Below, one piece after another: positions 61,483-64,000 of a stretch of DNA of 64,000 nucleotides. Position 1 is the first letter of the stretch. Every line of letters begins with the position of its first letter. The stretch comes from Tubiluchus corallicola (lineage: Eukaryota; Priapulida; Priapulimorpha; Priapulimorphida; Tubiluchidae). The notes below the pieces were generated by a model. That model was not told where the DNA came from, searched no databases, and saw only the letters and a program-made list of their open reading frames with translations. The position numbers and the translations under genes are program-made. The stretch covers positions 23,501 to 87,500 of the forward strand of contig JAQGDQ010000204.1 in assembly GCA_030141605.1 (NCBI GenBank). Direction: 5' to 3'.

Positions 61483-61610
61483 GTCTTCCTCCTGGTGGAA
61501 AAAAGTCAAATCACAAAAACTTTCAACATTAGAAAAGGCTTTACTGCTTATTATCTGTTCGCTAACGGGCCTATGTATAATACTCATAGTAGTCATAGCG
61601 TTTAAAAAAG
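61483..61610 (+). CDS. M13 peptidase exon 2: signal-anchor
   Basis: The acceptor ends cttttttgcag and is entered in phase 2. It reads SSSWWKKVKSQKLSTLEKAL followed by LLIICSLTGLCIILIVVIAF, which gives a basic/aromatic flank, the T-LEK motif common before the ECE/neprilysin anchor, and one membrane helix. It ends phase 1 at gtgcgt. Confidence 0.8.
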
Positions 61611-61833
61611 GTGCGTATGAAATACTTTTTTTACTGATGAGTGACTATCATGAAACGTAAAAAATCGAGAAGCATATATTTAGTATTACAGTTCATTATT
61701 CTCTTTGTAAAACGGTGTTTATAAGCATTACCATTCTACACTTATTGCAGGAGAAATTCATTAAGTGGTAGTAATAAATTTCAGAGATATTGCTTTATTG
61801 GTATGCGATTAAATCAAATTCTAATCTTTTCAG

Positions 61834-61893
61834 ATGAAATTCGAAAATCAAAAATCCAAGACACCTGCATGACGCCGGAATGTATAAACATAG
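61834..61893 (+). CDS. M13 peptidase exon 3: first ectodomain cysteines
   Basis: The acceptor ends atcttttcag and the donor is gtaggc, phase 1 to 1. It encodes DEIRKSKIQDTCMTPECINI. The CxxxxC pair is the usual start of the M13 ectodomain. Confidence 0.85.
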
Positions 61894-62657
61894 GTAGGCA
61901 ACATTATTTCTAAGCTACATTGCGTTTGCTTGCAGCAGCAGATGCCGCGCGTCACCTAAGTAAAGCTTAAATGATTCAACTACTTACTTCTATTTTTACT
62001 TGTATGTGTAAAATATGTTTAATGGTTTTCAAATATATTTGATTGTCACACGAGTCAATATTAGATCTGACTGGGGCGCACCGTTTAAAGCAGCTACGAC
62101 AAGCCCAACAGATTCATGCACGTACAAATCACGCAAACTTCCTGAAATGTAACGCATTAAGTTGAATGCACAGGTTGCACGTACTATAGTTGCCGTACTA
62201 CATCAGAATCACGTGTAAAGTGCATAAGTACCTTAGTTAAGAAATGGCGCTATTTGTGAGAAAAACGATCATAACACATCCAGGCCTTGAGGCTCTACCG
62301 ACACTAGTCTCGTTTGTTTTACTTTGAACGATTTGGTCATTCCTGTTGGGTGACCTGTTTTTCGAACTCATGTGAAGAAAGAAAGAAGGGGGTGAAACGC
62401 TGAGCGAAAAACATACAGTATGTGTAAGTTAATTGCATTTTGAATAAAAGGAGAAGAAGAAAAAAGGAAAAAGAAGATGGTGATGATAAAGATGATGACA
62501 CTTGTAATTATATTAGCAGTACTTTAATGTTGATTATATTAATGAAAAAAACGTTGATGACAATTATGATCACTGCGATATTCACACAAACATTTACTAA
62601 TATTTTTATCGTTGTTGTCGTCATCGTTGCCGTTACTATTTAACTTTTTATTTTTAG

Positions 62658-62819
62658 CGTCTTCTATGATTAGCAGAATGGATTTGAGTGCAGATCCATG
62701 TGAAGACTTTTATCAGTATGCTTGTGGTCGATGGTTAACAGACAACATTGTGCCAGACGACACGATGGCTTACGACATATTTTACATTCTCACAACAAAA
62801 AATATGAAACATGTAAAAA
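62658..62819 (+). CDS. M13 peptidase exon 4: DPCxDFYxYxCGxW signature
   Basis: The acceptor ends atttttag and the donor is gtaagt, phase 1 to 1. After ASSMISRMDLSA comes DPCEDFYQYACGRW, the clearest family signature in the window, then LTDNIVPDDTMAYDIF. Homologues continue to an α-helical cap and the catalytic domain further downstream. Confidence 0.92.
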
Positions 62820-63101
62820 GTAAGTATAAGTTAGCTTATGTCAGATTTGGTATTGACAAATTTTATCAGCAATAGCGATAATTTTGATAACAATTAATTT
62901 TATTTTCATTCGATTGTAGCATTCGATGATGATGACAATGGTGACGGTGGTAATCATATTTATAGTGAGAATGATGACGTAGTTGACATTGGACCAATGG
63001 CGGTGGAATGTCTCCTACGTTATTGCGGCTTATGATATTCACTTGTGTATTTTGTAATTTAGCCTAGACCTCACCCAGTAACGATCTGTTTTTACTCGTA
63101 G

Positions 63102-63185
63102 AGTTAGTAGAGGAAGAAGAAGATGTATCAGAGAACGCCGCGACGAGGAAAGTTAAGCGGTTCTATAAATCATGTAACAACATCT
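63102..63185 (+). CDS. M13 peptidase exon 5: conserved K-FYKSC block
   Basis: The acceptor ends ttactcgtag and the donor is gtaagt, phase 1 to 1. It encodes LVEEEEDVSENAATRKVKRF followed by YKSCNNI, matching the conserved A..K...FY.SC stretch of M13 enzymes. The next exon must lie past position 64000, because I find no in-phase continuation before the edge. Confidence 0.85.
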
Positions 63186-64000
63186 GTAAGTTTTGATTTT
63201 CTTTACTAATCCCTTGATCTGTTTTTGAACTTTTAGTTTATTTTTTTAAATGCTTAGAGATTAAAGTAAAAATGGGAACTCGCATTTTAGCATATGGTAG
63301 CACAGGAGCATTACATGTTTGTTTGTTTAATGGTCTAATTATTTTCCTACCACTTACTTAATTAAGCCCCACTCAGAGTTCAGTCCAGCCCACCTCTAAT
63401 GGATTTATGGTTGCCCCTACACTGAATACGAAGCGCGATGCACAATTACTTGTGGTGTATTAGAACTACTATTATTGCCCACTGCATTATTGTTAATTGC
63501 ATATATTTGCATAGCCGCATGTATCTAACCAACCTGCACAACTGCCCCTAAAATCTTGTGCCCTAGGCTTCAGCCTAGTTAACCTATTGGCAAATGCGCC
63601 CCTGACCCGACTTCGTTACATTTTTCTGTCATTTACTCATACTTTCGTTAATTATTTATTCATTCATTCATTCATTTCTTTCTGGAGTCACACGTTCTCT
63701 GACATGACTGTTGCAACCACTTTATCCATGTTGTCCTGTCACCCACAACACCCCATGTCTCTGTGTTTTAGATGTCTAATGGTGAGTTGATATTTTTGGA
63801 TGAAATTAACGTAAGTCAGCAGCTGTCCTCCTTGCGGTTTCTTTTCTTTCTTCAGTGCTTCTTTGAAAACTAATTTTTGTGGGCTGTCGTCTGATAGTCT
63901 ATTCATGGAACAAGCATACATAACTCATGATAAGACAGTGCTGTGTAAGACAGCACTTGTTATGAGAACACTTAATGTAGTGACGTCACAATTAAGGAAA
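63186..64000. other. M13 gene intron, to window edge
   Basis: No further in-phase exon is visible. An (ATTC)n tract lies at about 63656-63680. Confidence 0.5.
63515..63604 (-). mobile_element. Possible hAT-type terminal sequence
   Basis: Read from 63604 on the minus strand it begins caggggcgcatttgcc and continues through an aggctgaagcct hairpin, reminiscent of hAT-like termini. I could not find the opposite end or a target duplication. Confidence 0.3.

Noticed and set aside
63774-63785. Next M13 exon starting after tgttttag near 63771
   Set aside because: Entered in the required phase 1 it hits a TAA almost at once.

Overview
This window is nuclear DNA from an animal, most likely an invertebrate bilaterian. 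Genes are broken into short exons with GT..AG introns of up to about 18 kb. The DNA is AT-rich and full of simple-sequence arrays, and it holds decayed remnants of LINEs, Penelope-like elements, a hAT-like DNA element, tRNA-derived SINEs and fold-back elements. There are no operons, ribosome-binding sites or CRISPR arrays. A receptor of the GnRH/AKH/corazonin class points to Bilateria; the species cannot be named from the sequence.

Three host genes can be assembled from splice sites and matching intron phases, all on the + strand. (1) Positions 186-12945 hold the 3' part of a gene for a single-pass membrane protein with at least three MAM domains, a Thr/Glu-rich stalk, a transmembrane helix and a 57-residue tail. 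(2) Positions 18666-37779 hold a complete four-exon gene for a 394-residue class A GPCR resembling the GnRH/AKH/corazonin receptors. A small promoter-like GC-rich patch lies upstream. (3) Positions 42803-63185, continuing beyond the right edge, hold the 5' part of a neprilysin/ECE-like M13 metallopeptidase gene: cytoplasmic tail, signal-anchor and the start of the ectodomain. An inferred intron of about 18.4 kb separates its first two coding exons. The three genes are typical of peptide signalling and cell-surface biology, but nothing in the DNA shows that they act together.

The introns and intergenic DNA carry most of the other structure. The MAM gene holds a minus-strand LINE (about 3540-7190) that still shows gag-like zinc knuckles, an endonuclease, a reverse transcriptase and a C-terminal Cys/His motif. 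The GPCR introns hold a LINE fragment (26860-27560), a Penelope-like GIY-YIG fragment (32680-33200), a fold-back element with 21-bp iterated arms (33577-34099) and a 5'-truncated LINE with a 15-bp target-site duplication (34829-35530). Between the GPCR and M13 genes lie a 535-bp hAT-like element with an 8-bp target duplication (39954-40488) and a LINE tail (40950-41545). The giant M13 intron holds more LINE tails (47440-50440), tandem repeats of 51 and 70 bp, a near-perfect palindrome and a 370-bp TAG/TGGTAG array. I found no convincing new biological system. The most useful results are the three gene models and the small structured elements listed in the findings.
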